From: Solanum dulcamara
Lineage: Eukaryota; Streptophyta; Magnoliopsida; Solanales; Solanaceae
NCBI RefSeq assembly: GCF_947179165.1
Contig: NC_077240.1
Span: 81,728,001-81,792,000 of the forward strand
Direction: 5' to 3'
Length of the DNA: 64,000 bases
The notes under the pieces are model-generated. The model was given only the letters and a program-made list of their open reading frames with translations, did not search any database and was not told where the DNA came from. The position numbers were made by a program, and so were the translations under genes. Numbering within the stretch: position 1 is the stretch's first letter; every line of letters begins with the position of its first letter. Below, one piece after another: positions 11,201 to 22,093 of the stretch.

Positions 11201-11975
11201 GGCTCCGTGCAAAGATTGCTGATTTTGGATTGGCCAGGTCATTCCAAGAAGACAGAAGTCACATAAGCACTGCCATTGCTGGTACATTGTTAGTATTTCT
11301 TCATCTCTTCTTCTACTTTTTTCACGTAAAGTACACAAAAACATGAAAACTAATATGGTCCAATAATGGATGATTTGCCCTTTTTATGCAGAGGATATAT
11401 GGCTCCAGAATACTTAGTGCACGGTCAGCTAACAGAAAAAGCAGATGTCTATGGCTTTGGAGTTCTTCTACTAGAGATTGTTACTGGAAGACAAAATAAC
11501 AAGAGAAAAAACGCCGAATATACTGTCAGCTTAGTTTCCGATGTAATTTCTAATCAATCATTTCTTTTTTGAACCAAATGTTAAATCTGGGAAAACATTT
11601 TTGCTCTTTGATCTTAACTTTATTCGATTACATTAACAGGTGTGGGAGCACTTTCAACGCGGGATAGTGAAGGAACTGTTCGATCCGAATCTCATGTTGC
11701 ATAACTGCAAAACAATCAATGTGAAAAATGAGGTTGCGAGAGTGTTACATGTGGGACTTCTGTGCACTCAAGAGATCCCAACGTTACGGCCATCCATGTC
11801 TAAGGCATTACAAATGTTCGTCAAGAAAGACGAAGAGTTGCCTCCTCCTACTAAGCCGCCATTCGTGGATGACAAAACCATGACACTTCATGACCCTTGG
11901 GAGGAGTACTCGCTTATACAATGCGAATCTGCTACGATTGCCATGTTATCTTACAGTTCTTTTTACCCCAGATGA
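8295..11975 (+). CDS. Cysteine-rich receptor-like protein kinase, CRK2/CRK3 type (CRK-A)
   Basis: Seven coding exons: 8295-9042, 9139-9252, 10352-10491, 10651-10861, 11054-11288, 11392-11542, 11640-11975, giving 644 aa. Order: signal peptide (about 1-27); two DUF26 domains with C-x8-C-x2-C blocks beginning at Cys83 and Cys193; a membrane helix of Val/Ile/Gly at about 252-277 followed by KKRK; then a Ser/Thr kinase with Lys346, HRDIKASN at 441-448, DFG at 461-463 and GYMAPEYL. It is a plasma-membrane receptor kinase; DUF26 proteins are implicated in carbohydrate, redox and stress sensing, and Arabidopsis CRK2 acts in ROS and callose responses. The start is the Met conserved with CRK-B and the fragment. 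Odd points: the glycine loop reads GQGGFA instead of GQGGFG, and DVYSFG is DVYGFG. Intron 2 is swollen by an insertion. The kinase is probably still active, but this is not certain. Confidence 0.9.
9392..10331. mobile_element. About 0.94-kb insertion in CRK-A intron 2 (LTR-like)
   Basis: CRK-B intron 2 is 232 bp, while CRK-A intron 2 is 1099 bp. Flanking intron sequence aligns up to CCTACTCGTGCTTTT on the left and resumes at TGGGAAATTTGAA on the right. Everything between is extra, including a GC-rich CGCCGTCGTCGTCGC patch, direct ATTAATTA runs, and a stretch ending CTCTAACA. A TGTTGGG near 9488 and the AACA end would suit a solo LTR, but I could not establish a target duplication. Confidence 0.5.
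10899..10975 (-). repeat. SINE/RTE-type tail in CRK-A intron 4
   Basis: CCCAAACAAGTTAGGGAT then CTATATGAACTCTCACTATT. The same element sits at the equivalent place in CRK-B intron 4 (18962), so it was present before the two genes duplicated. Confidence 0.6.
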
Positions 11976-13283
11976 TGATATTCCAGCGCCCTGAAATTAA
12001 AGCATAGATTAAAGATAGACAAATTAAATTGGCCTCAACTAGCAACTAAACACTCCAACTTTGAGTATGCACATCTAGACACCTCAACTTTGAAAGTACA
12101 AGAGGGTGGTGGGGGGGGTTGAATTCTTTTTGTATTTTGTCTTTATAAAACTGTGAGCGAATCATCTGCCTAGTTAATAAGAGAAAGATGAGAAAGTAAA
12201 TGACACCATGTGTTTTATACAGTTTGGGATCCAATGTGGATCTTAGTCTAGCTAGTCCCCTTGGATTGCAAGGATGTTCTCTGTATGTTCTTGAAGTTTG
12301 TGTTGTACAGTATTTGTGATGTGTAGTTCCTATGTGTATACTCTATATTTTTTCTCTTGATTGATACGATGTCTCACAACTATATTTTCCCTCTCTTCTC
12401 TCTTTTGATTACACATTGAATCAAAAAGAAATTACAATGGTTGTTAAGAGTAGAACAAAGAGGCTTGAGGAGGTTTAGACAATTGTTTATTCTCTTCGAC
12501 CTTTGATGGCTTCTTATATAGGCTCTTTGAACTAGTCATTTGAGGTCTTTGATAGGGATGGCAACCAAAACGAATTGATCCTTGGAAAGACTAATTGATT
12601 TCTCTCCAAGAATAAGTAGACAACTTCGTACTTGTGTTGTCGTTGATTGACTCATCAATATATTTGTTAATCTTCTTGGTTTTCTTCGCAGAGTTAGAGT
12701 GCTTACTTGTCAATTGAGGTCAAATTTGAGTGATTGTTTTTGTATTACGCCTATATTATAAGCATCATTTTGCCTAGTCTTCTTGGGATAAACTGCATCA
12801 TGATTGAGTTGTTAGCTACAACAGCAACGCCTCAGTCCAAATAAGTTCAGATAAATTATATGAATCCTCACTATTTCATTAAAGCTAAACTCATGATAGT
12901 TAGTTGCTTTTATAATTTGTTCCTAGATAGAGATGTTTGGAATAATACACATGGTGTGATTTATATAGGATCTAAGGCTGCAATTTTGATGTGCGTGTAA
13001 ATACTTGTATTCCGAAGAACTTTTGTACATTGATAATTCTATGAATCGTTGAATCAACTCATATTGAGTCTTTCAAATAGTAATTGGAACAATAATGTAT
13101 GTAACTTAGATAAACCATTCTTTATAGGATGATGCATAAACCTGATTATAATTTGGCAAAGTACGAGCTTAAAATATACAAGTTAAAAGTCTAACTCAAA
13201 TCGTGCCACCTCAAGGTGCATTCACTTTTTAAAAAGAATACTGTCAAAGGTTATGATACTCGATAAGTATACTTTAATAAGAA
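11976..13283. other. 3' flank of CRK-A
   Basis: 3' UTR (the first about 30 bases match CRK-B's), then sequence I cannot assign, which includes a homopolymer G run at 12111-12118. A SINE/RTE-type tail sits at about 12820-12900. No ORF looks real. Confidence 0.4.
12820..12900 (-). repeat. SINE/RTE-type tail downstream of CRK-A
   Basis: ACAGCAACGCCTCAGTCC followed by CCAAATAAGTTCAG and TATATGAATCCTCACTATT. Its left neighbour (TTATAAGCATCATTTTGCC) is shared with the 3' flank of CRK-B near 20120, so it marks the duplicated 3' end of the CRK unit. Confidence 0.5.
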
Positions 13284-13330
13284 CTAGACTTACAATATGT
13301 GCTTTGCATGTGTAGTTATATCTTAATTTT
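13284..13330 (-). mobile_element. Minus-strand Helitron 3' terminus
   Basis: On the minus strand this reads ACACATGCAAAGCACATAT, then a short spacer and CTAG followed by T, the same pattern as the Helitron end at 4369-4397 with a mismatched hairpin. The 5' end, to the right, was not found. Confidence 0.4.
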
Positions 13331-13696
13331 TAAAAAAGTTACATAAATATTGCTCTATTTATTCCAATTTATCTGATGATGTTCAGATTCTGAGAATCAA
13401 AAATTATTCTTTACCTGTATTTTTTACATGCCTTTTACATATTTTAAATTATGAGTTATTGTAACTTATAATTATAATTTTTTTACATAATCTCCAAATA
13501 TGTGTATTTTATCTAGAAAAATGAAAAAAATATATGTCTAAAGATATTGTCAAAATTAAAAAATTTGAATCGCGAAAATAAAAAATATCACATAAATATG
13601 AATAGAGAGAATACTAAATAAGGTATTTGACTTCTACAAGATGCCATATTGCATCTCAGAACTTTTTCTCTTTTGCGAGATTAGTTATTAATTTAA

Positions 13697-15113
13697 GGGA
13701 AAATTATATAAATTGAATTCATTAGTGAAACTAATTATCCAAATTGGATTTAATCTAAATTATTTATTTTTAATGAACTCAAGTCCCAAATTATTTATGC
13801 GCCTACCCCATTTTTTTAATTTCGTGCATGACATCAGCATGATGTCAGCATCACAACTATGAATTAATCCTCTATGATATTCAGTCGGTATATTAATACC
13901 ATATCGGTATTATATAAAATTGAGTTTAATCCTCTGTGATACTCCGTCGGTACATTGATACCTATAGGTATCATATAAGATTGGGCTTCTTTTATAAAAA
14001 ATAAAATAAATAATTAAGAGAAAATTATGAAAGTCACAATCTTATTTATTAAATTCTAAATTAGTAAAAAATATATTTTTTATATTTTCTTCTCTTTTTG
14101 CAAATTTAAAAAAAATTGTATCTAAATTATGACTCTTTTTTTAATTGTTTTAAAATTAAAATACTGAAAAACTGAAACATACATCAATCATACAATGACA
14201 GTATGTAGATATACCGTAATAGTATCATGGATGATTGAGTAATCTTATCAAATGATTGAAGCAAACCTCAAAGAAAACACTGTTCAGTTATTCTTTGATA
14301 CCATCAGAGTATATTATACTTTGATGGTATCAAGAAGGAAGAAATAGTCTTTCAATAAAAATACTGCTCAGTTACTTTTTAATACCATCAGAGTATATCC
14401 ATATACTGTGATAATATTAGAGAAGAAAAAAAGGATGGATGCCAACATCAGCACACGAATTTAAAATGAAAAAGAAGTGTGAAAATAATGAGGCATTTCT
14501 TATACCCAAAAAGAAAAAGTATTTACCCTTAAATGCCTATTACTTTCATACCCCTTTTTATTTTAAAATAACCTAAATTTATTTTAAAATTCGTACAATA
14601 ACGTCATCCTGACATCAACGCCCAGTCTATATGATATCGATAAGGTATCAATATACCAACGAAGTATCACAAATGATTAAGCTCAATTATATATAATACC
14701 GATATGATATCAATATATCGAAAGAGTATCATAAAGAATATATTTTCTAATAATTTAGAGTTTAATGAATAAGATTGTGACTTAATAATTTTATCTTGAT
14801 TGTTTCATTTTTATTTCTTAAAAAATGAGCTCAATCTTATATGATACTGATAGGTTATCAATATACCGATGGAGTATCACAGAAAATTAAGCTCAGTGCT
14901 ATATGATACCAATATGGTATCAATAAACTGATGGAGTATCACATATGATTAATTCATAGCAGTAATGCTTACTTCATGCACAAAAATAAGAAAATAGAAA
15001 GTGGGGTAAGATGGTAAATAATTTGAATCATGAGCCTATTAAAAATCAATAATTTAAATTTTATAATTTAAATAAATAATTTCACAATTGAATCTATTTT
15101 GTATAGTTTTCCC
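13697..15113. mobile_element. Long-inverted-repeat (fold-back) element
   Basis: The left end starts GGGAAAATTATATAAATTGA and the right end finishes TTTTGTATAGTTTTCCC, which is its inverted form. The two arms match in inverted order for roughly 290 bases each, for example GTGATACTCCGTCGGTA on the left against TACCGATGGAGTATCAC on the right. The arms are packed with small palindromes of GATACC..GGTATC type. The core (about 14000-14800) has further internal repeats and no coding sequence. No target duplication could be fixed. It sits between the two intact CRKs. Confidence 0.65.
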
Positions 15114-15961
15114 TTTTTATTGGAATTGTCTTCTTTTCCGTTTCTCTTTCTCCTTTTTGGGAGGTTTTGGGCCGTGCAAGTAGTAAAGTAGAAAAAGACC
15201 CTTTGTTGACCTCAAAGTCTTTGTTTTAAAAAAGTCCAAACAAATAACCTTTCCAAGAAATTCTTCCACAATTCTTTCCTCTGGTTCACACAAGAAAAAA
15301 CAGTTAATCCAATTTTAATTTGGATTGATTTTTGATTTTTTTGGTTTGATTTCGGATTTAAAAGAATAAATATTGAAAAATTGAATTATAATATATATAT
15401 ATATATGTTATTGGTTATATATATAATATTTAGGTTAAGAATTAAAGTTATAATTAACTATTTTTATTCCTTTTTTTTAGTTAGATAATTTTTATCAAGG
15501 TATTAGTAATTTATCGTATTAGAATATTTAGGCCCGAGTCACTGACCATTCTTATTTCACTAAGTATTGTCTTTTAAAATTTTACTCATGACTTATTTTA
15601 GAAAGTATATTTAAGAGATTTAATATTATTACTTCTCATTGTATGTAATTTTTATTTTTTTAAGCATGCAATATATCGTTGATTATTCTATTAATTATTG
15701 ACATAACCGAATAGCCGAATCGAAAAAAATTAAATCGAAAAAAAAAAATCAAACCAAATCAATTTTTTTTTGTTTGAATTGAATTACACTTTTTCAAAAC
15801 CAAAAGACTAAAATTAAAAAATCGAATGCACGCTCACATTTTTTTACATGAATTTAAATTTAATACACATAATGCGGATATCAGACAGAGACTGGAGAAA
15901 ATAAAAAAATAAAAAGTTGAAGTAAAAAAGACATCTCTCACAAAAACGACCCATTAATCAA

Positions 15962-15968
15962 TATAAAA
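15962..15968 (+). promoter_or_regulatory. Probable TATA box of CRK-B
   Basis: TATAAAA followed by CTCCCTTCATTTTCCCCC and the leader GACAGCAGCTGATC, in the same arrangement as CRK-A. A W-box core TTGACC lies far upstream at 15206-15211 on the plus strand. W-boxes are WRKY sites, but a single copy is weak evidence. Confidence 0.55.
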
Positions 15969-16014
15969 TCTCCCTTCATTTTCCCCCTTTTCTCTCTCTT
16001 TCTACAACTTTGAC

Positions 16015-17266
16015 AGCAGCTGATCAGTTTGCACCGGCGATCTCTCTATTTTCCGACTCAAAATCCGGCGAATTCAGACCGTGAAGGTCTTTGTGAGTAT
16101 TCTTTTCTTCTTTTTATTTTCACTGAGATTCAATGGTTGTGGTGGGCGGTAAGTAATCCATCGTCGGGTTCGAGTTTTAGACTCTCAAATGGAGGTGGCA
16201 AATGGATGGTTTGAGCTGAATTTGGACGGGTCAGTTTGTGTTAGAATCAATAAATGGATCATAACCCAATTCGTCCAACTTGACCCATTACTTTTAAAAA
16301 TTTCAAAATTACATAGTATGGTGTTGTTTTGTTTTTGTAAATGTGAATAGGATTTGATAATTGCTTAGTCTTCTTGTTTGAATTGTGCTATATATAAAAA
16401 TTTATCTTATTTTCTTTTAGTGCAACTTTCAAGCTAGATAAGATTTAGTTACTCTTAAATGGTCGGGTCAATAATCAGTCCAAACTTGGGCGAGTTATGA
16501 TTTCATGAGCTAATTTTGTCAACCTTAGTTGTGATGGCGGGTAGTAGCTAGTGATGGTGGTGGCTGGTAGAGTGGTTAAATAATGGTGGTGGCTACTGAT
16601 AATTGTGATGGATGGTAATAATAGTTAATAGGGGTGGTGACTAATACCGGTGGTTGATGGTGGTGATTGTCAGTAATGATTGGTGGTTATTGTGGTATTG
16701 ATATTTGGTTTTGATGGTGATAAATGATTGCTAATGGTGGATGATGACCGATTGTGGTGATTGAGAGGATGGTAGTTGTGGTTGAGGATGGTGATTGTGG
16801 GGTTGTGATAATTGATATTGTTGGACAACAACGATGACAACAACTAGTAGTTGTCCCACCCTTTTTTAAAAAAAGATTTTCATATTTTTCAAGATCAAAA
16901 GGGTTTTCAAGATTGAAAGTGACAAAATTGTGTTTCTAAACAAGTTCGACTCCAAATGACTGAGCATCGACAGGGATTCTAGTTAAGGAATTCTGTTGAC
17001 CGAAGGGAAGGTGTTGGGCACCCCTCAAGTACCATGGTTCTAGCGCGGTCTCTTTACTGACTCGTATTGGCTTAAAATAGAAACTCAACTAAACAAACTC
17101 ACAGACACACAAACGTGCGCCCAAAAAAGTTGTTTTAAAACAATGTCCGAGTTATTACAGAAACAAAGTATTTTCTTTTGTTCTTCCCTAAATACTCATA
17201 ACAAAACTATTTTCTTCTCTAATAGTGCTTCAATTATTCCTCTCACATTGTTTCTATGTTGTACAG
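16015..17266 (+). other. CRK-B 5' leader exon and 1.2-kb leader intron
   Basis: The leader exon ends at 16092 before a GTGAGT donor. The acceptor GTTGTACAG ends at 17266, giving an intron of 1174 bp against about 409 bp in CRK-A. The extra length includes an imperfect GGTGAT/GGTGGT-rich tract (about 16545-16815), strongly G-biased on the plus strand. The ORFs at 16029-16214 and the first 46 codons of the frame from 17143 fall in leader or intron sequence. Confidence 0.65.
16545..16815. repeat. Degenerate GGTGAT/GGTGGT tract
   Basis: Roughly 270 bp dominated by imperfect GGTGAT, GGTGGT and GATGGT units on the plus strand, with few C residues. It lies in the CRK-B leader intron and is absent from CRK-A. 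Confidence 0.7.
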
Positions 17267-17280
17267 CTCATTTGGCAAAA

Positions 17281-20084
17281 ATGGAAAGAGCAATCCCTTC
17301 AATGTTATGTAGTCACTTTGTTATTGTGTTGATCCTACTTCTACCAGATACATCAGTGGCTGAACCTAGATCCCAGATAGTCCAGCTCATATGTGGAAAC
17401 GGCACAGTTTCCGTCCCAAACTTTGTTGCTACAATGGAAAAGATAAGTGAACAACTGAGAACTAGAGGATATGGAGTAGCAGTTACTGGCACTGGACCAG
17501 ATGCTAACTATGGACTTGGCCAATGCTATGGCGATCTTTCATTACCCGACTGTGTCTTATGCTTCTCTGAAGCGCGAACCCTTTTTCCCCAGTGCTTCCC
17601 TACTAGCAAGGCGCGAATTTATCTTGATGGCTGCTTTATGCGAGTGGAAAATTACAAGTTCTATGACCAGTATTTAGGTCCAGAGGACAGGCATATATGC
17701 GGAAACAGAACGACAAAGGGTTCATTGTTCCAACAGAGTGCTAGGCGAGCCATTCAGCAAGCAGTTGCAAATGCACCGAGTAATAATGGCTACGCGCGCG
17801 CTCAAGTGTCATTGCCTGGATCTTCCACCATGACAGCTTATGTTCTCGCTGATTGCTGGAAGACGCTGAGCGCAAACTCCTGCGCAGCGTGTTTGCAGAA
17901 TGCATCTGTATCCATGCTGGGATGCTTGCCTTGGTCAGAAGGTAGAGCGCTGTACACTGGATGCTTCATGAGGTATTCTGATACAAATTTTCTCAATGCT
18001 ATTTCTACCAGTAGAGGCTCGTCATCGAGAGGTAATCTTTACTCTTTTTTTGTCCTGGTTTGCCAGTTATTTATCGACTGAACACTTAATTTTGCTGATA
18101 GATGCTCTTTTTTAAAAACGTTCAAATCACCACAATGCAGGAAAAGTTGCAGTCATTGTCATTGTTGTTGTTAGCTCCTTTGTGGTTGTGGGAGTAGGTG
18201 CTTTCATTGGTATTGGTGTCTGGAAGAACAAACAAATCCAGAAGAAGAGAAAAGGTGAATCCTTTTGTGCCAAAAATTAGTTATAAAAAGTCGTTAGGAT
18301 ATCATAGATAAATATATATTGTATCCCTTGCTAAACTGGTTCAGTAAAAGCAGAAAATAGCAAAAAAAAATTGGCTGAGCATATTTTTTGCGATATGCAG
18401 ACAACTGTACCAAAGACAATTTTCAAGAATTAACTTGAGGCGTTATGGCCTACTCGTGCTTTTCCTTGGAAATTTGAATTTGTTAGGTGCAAATGATGCT
18501 GAGAAATTAGTGAAGATCCTTCATGACATCAGCTTGAACTTCAAGTATTCGACGCTTGAGAAAGCCACAGGGTCATTTGATGAGGCCAACAAGCTTGGGC
18601 AAGGTGGATTTGGCACGGTTTATAAGGTATGTAATGGTTGAATTGTTTGGATTCGTTGATTGTCCATAACAGTAATGCACTACTAGAAGTGTTGTCTCAA
18701 TGACATAGAGTTTGAGGTACGATTTGTGGCAGGGTGTTTTGGCAGATGGGAGAGAAATCGCTGTCAAAAGGCTGTTCTTCAACAACAAACACAGAGCTGC
18801 AGATTTTTATAACGAGGTTAACATAATCAGTAGCGTCGAGCACAAAAATTTGATAAGGTTATTGGGATGCAGCTGCTCGGGACCAGAAAGCCTTCTTGTA
18901 TATGAGTTCCTTCCTAACCAGAGTCTTGATCGCTTCATATTTGGTAAGTACCCGGACTGTACTACAACAACAACTACGCCTCAATCCCAAACAAGTTAGG
19001 GGTCGGCTATATGAATCCTCACTATTCTATTTAAGCTAAAGTCATGTCATCATTGCACCTACTAAAAATAAAAGTGAAAATAAGTTAAATATAAGTAACC
19101 GACTTTGCAGTAAAACAGTTTTCACATACCACACCAGAATTATTGTGTCACATATCTTGATTTTATCTTTTAAATTGACAGACCCTACCAAAGGTAAAGA
19201 TCTAAATTGGGAGAAAAGATTTAAGATAATTATAGGGACTGCAGAAGGTTTGGTATACCTACACGAGAACACAAAGACACGAATAATTCACAGAGACATA
19301 AAAGCGAGCAATATCCTGTTGGACTCGAAACTCCGTGCAAAGATTGCTGATTTTGGATTGGCCAGGTCATTCCAAGAAGACAGAAGTCACATAAGCACTG
19401 CCATTGCTGGTACATTGTTAGTATTTCTTCATCTCTTCTTCTACTTTTTTCACGTAAAGTACACAAAAACATGAAAACTAATATGGTCCAATGTGCAGAG
19501 GATATATGGCTCCAGAGTACTTGGCACATGGCCAATTGACAGAAAAAGTAGATGTTTACAGCTTTGGAGTTCTTCTGATGGAAATTGTTACTGGAAGGCA
19601 AAATAACAGGAGCAGAAATGATGAAAATACATACAGCTTAGTTTCCATTGTAATTATTTATCACAGTTTTTTTTCTTACCAAAGTTTGCAATTTTGAAGA
19701 ACTTTTTTGCATATTTGTCTTAACTCTTATATTGGATGAAATTAACAGGTGTGGGAGTACTATCAACGCGGTATAGTGGAGGAACTATTCGATCCGAATC
19801 TCATGTTGCACAACTACCACACCATCGATGTGAAAAATGAGGTCGCGAGAGTTTTGCATGTGGGGCTATTGTGCACTCAAGAGATCCGAACGTTACGTCC
19901 ATCCATGTCTAACGCATTACAGATGATCCTCGAGAAAGAAGAAAAGTTGCCAGTACCCAATAATCCACCATTTGTCGATGAGAACACCATGGAACTTCAT
20001 GGGCCTTGGGAAAAGTATTCGCTTAGTCAAGGTGCTTCTAGTTCGATTGCCAACTTATCTCACAGTTCTTTTTACCCCAGATGA
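17281..20084 (+). CDS. Cysteine-rich receptor-like protein kinase, CRK2/CRK3 type (CRK-B)
   Basis: Coding exons 17281-18031, 18141-18254, 18487-18626, 18733-18943, 19182-19416, 19499-19649, 19749-20084, giving 645 aa. Exon sizes equal CRK-A except for one extra codon in exon 1. Signal peptide about 1-27; DUF26 blocks beginning at Cys82 and Cys192; membrane helix at about 253-278; kinase with intact GQGGFG loop, Lys347, HRDIKASN with Asp444, DFG at 462-464 and DVYSFG. All canonical catalytic residues are present, so this is the clearly functional-looking member of the pair. It is a tandem paralogue of CRK-A in the same orientation; intron 5 and its flanks are almost identical between them. Met-17281 is chosen over the in-frame Met-17143 because the conserved leader-intron acceptor lies between them. 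Confidence 0.93.
18962..19046 (-). repeat. SINE/RTE-type tail in CRK-B intron 4
   Basis: Well-preserved copy: ACAACAACAACTACGCCTC, then CCCAAACAAGTTAGGGGTC, then CTATATGAATCCTCACTATT. Orthologous in position to the copy in CRK-A intron 4. Confidence 0.65.
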
Positions 20085-20230
20085 TGATATTTCAGTGCCC
20101 TGAAACTGATGCAAAAATTATAAGCATCATTTCACCTCATGCTCTTGAAGTGGACTTGATCATCATGATTGAGCAGGTAGCTATAAGAACAACTGCTTTT
20201 CAGTTCCAAACAAAAGTTGGGGTCTTCCTC

Positions 20231-20355
20231 TGTTAGAATAGGAATAGGATTGTATACTACGTGGAAAAGGATTGTAATATAGTGTCTATAAATAGGGTCC
20301 AATATAATAAGTAGTTTACGTGTCTTAGTAATATTTTTCAAGTGTTTATTTCTCA
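20231..20355 (+). mobile_element. Copia-type LTR with primer-binding site
   Basis: Starts TGTTAGAATAGG, ends TTTATTTCTCA, and is followed after two bases by TGGTATCAGAGC (20358-20369), the standard primer-binding site complementary to plant initiator tRNA-Met. Length is about 125 bp. No second LTR is visible, so the element is truncated. Confidence 0.7.
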
Positions 20356-20369
20356 TATGGTATCAGAGC

Positions 20370-21060
20370 TTTAAGGGGTCAATATTTTAGCGATTGTGTA
20401 GGGTGTTTTTGTGTCATCTTCTTATTCCATTGGTATTGTGAAAAAAAAACACCACCACCAGGTTCACCATTGTCAGGATGCCGCCTGAAGTGGCGACGCC
20501 ATTTGCGACAACCTTTCAAAGCCTGAATATTCAGTGAAATTTCAAAAGTGGAGTCTGGCAAAGCCTTAATGAGAGGATCAGAAAATCGGACATCTTAGCC
20601 TATAAGAGTTGATGAGGAGGAAGTCATTTTGAAATAATTCAAAGTGTACGGACTTATTGTAATACACTTGGACACTTGTGAAGTATGTTATTCTCTGTAT
20701 GGACTAGCACCCAATTATGCTCATGTTACCTAAACTAACACTACAGTAATCAACGAATTTATTTATCTGAAGGGTAATATAACGAGTTACTTCAATATCA
20801 AGAAAGTAGGTAGACATCTCTACAAGTAGCATCAGTTACTCAGCTAGATACTTTAGATGTTGGTGTTAAACAATCTAAATACCCATTGGGCCATGGGTTA
20901 TGGACTTTGGTGCATTTAATCACTTCAAACTCTATTCTTTGTGTCCCTGATGTATAGAAAGAAGTTTTTGATGTTAATGTATGCAATATAATTTTCTCTA
21001 AACAAAATATAATTTACCTTACAAAAAAGGTTCAACTAGCTTCTCTTCATTCTATTATTG
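20370..21060 (+). pseudogene. Decayed Copia internal region
   Basis: Continues from the primer-binding site. Short frames resemble Copia gag/pre-integrase segments, for example a W-V-M-D-F-G-A-like zinc-knuckle/protease-side motif near 20895-20930, but stops and frame changes are everywhere and no intact ORF remains. Assignment rests mainly on the adjacent LTR and primer-binding site. Confidence 0.45.
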
Positions 21061-21159
21061 ACACCAAATGCGGGGGAGAGGGAGGGGCATTTCCGTCATT
21101 CTAATTGAAACTAAATTGCAGTTTGGTATCCTTTATTATTTATCGCCCTGCTTCCCGAA

Positions 21160-22071
21160 ATATCACCATATTTCGCGTTATTCTCAAGCTCGCTTTCTCT
21201 TTCTCTCTCGTCTCGTGCTTTCTCTCACTAGATCCCTCTTTCACAAACTGTTCTTCAGGTAAAATCTTCTATTTGTTCGATATATCAATCTAAGATTTAC
21301 GTTTTCTTAGCTTTTGATTCAATTTTTTCTGTGAATTTCTGTTGTTTTGGTGTGATCTGAATATTCATACATGAAACTTGCTTCGTACTCTGGAAAATTG
21401 TACTAATTTAATGATTTGGTTCGTGAATTATTGATTTAGATCTTAAGTTTTGGTAGGCAGAGTGTATATTGGTAAGATTTTTTTTCTTTTTTCTTTGTTT
21501 TATGTCCAAAAGGTAGTATTGGAATTAGAATAAGGTAAAGTTATCTTTTTGTGACCTATATGACCTTATAGATCATAGGGTTCAAGCCCTAGAATTAGCG
21601 ATGCATGTGCATTTTAAGGTGTGGCCTAGTGATGAATCAAGTGGGTGAGAACCATGAGGTCTCAAATTTAAATTGACAAATAGACAAAAACACTAGGTGA
21701 TTTTTTTCCTTTGTCCGAGGAACCTAGCCTTGGTGTAGAGTTACCCAGTACCTGTTGCTGGTCGGAGTGGTAGGCGTCTAGTGGAATTAGTCGAGGTGCA
21801 CACAATGTGGTCTGGACACCATGGTTATCACCAAAATAATAATAATTAGCAATGCATGCATCAGAGTAGATAGACTCTATTCAAACCCTCGGAAACGCGG
21901 GTTGTGTTTTGCACCAGGCTGTCCTTTTTATTGTTCATTTATTGTCCATCTTCTAAGAGATGTGGGGTTGTCTGTTCATTTTGATGCATCTTTTGTACTG
22001 TTGTATCATTTGATCTTAGATGGTGATGATGGTTTTTGATGTGCGTAATTCAATGGGTGTAATGTACACAG
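21160..22071 (+). other. ARF1 5' leader exon and leader intron
   Basis: A CT-rich leader (TCTCTTTCTCTCTCGTCTCG) ends at a CAG|GTAAAA donor after 21258. The acceptor TGTACACAG ends at 22071, 22 bases before the start codon. A long leader intron is common in plant ARF1 genes. A degraded tRNA-derived SINE occupies about 21613-21845. Confidence 0.65.
21613..21845 (+). repeat. Degenerate tRNA-derived SINE in the ARF1 leader intron
   Basis: Head region GTGGCCTAGTGATGAATC resembles a polymerase III box A and is followed by AACCATGAGGTCTCAAAT. The body has TAGCCTTGGTGTAGAGTTAC and GTGGAATTAGTCGAGGTGC, ending near GGTTATCACCAAAATAATAA. A truncated relative occurs at about 53990-54112. Confidence 0.5.
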
Positions 22072-22093
22072 GGATCATTAAGAAGAAAGAGAA

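Noticed and set aside
17143..17280. Extended N-terminus of CRK-B from an upstream in-frame Met
   Set aside because: The conserved leader-intron acceptor (GTTGTACAG, ending 17266) lies inside it, and the complete copies and the fragment share the Met at 17281 followed by a signal peptide.
19230..19601. 123-codon minus-strand ORF
   Set aside because: Antisense to CRK-B kinase exons 5 and 6 and crossing an intron; no independent coding signs.
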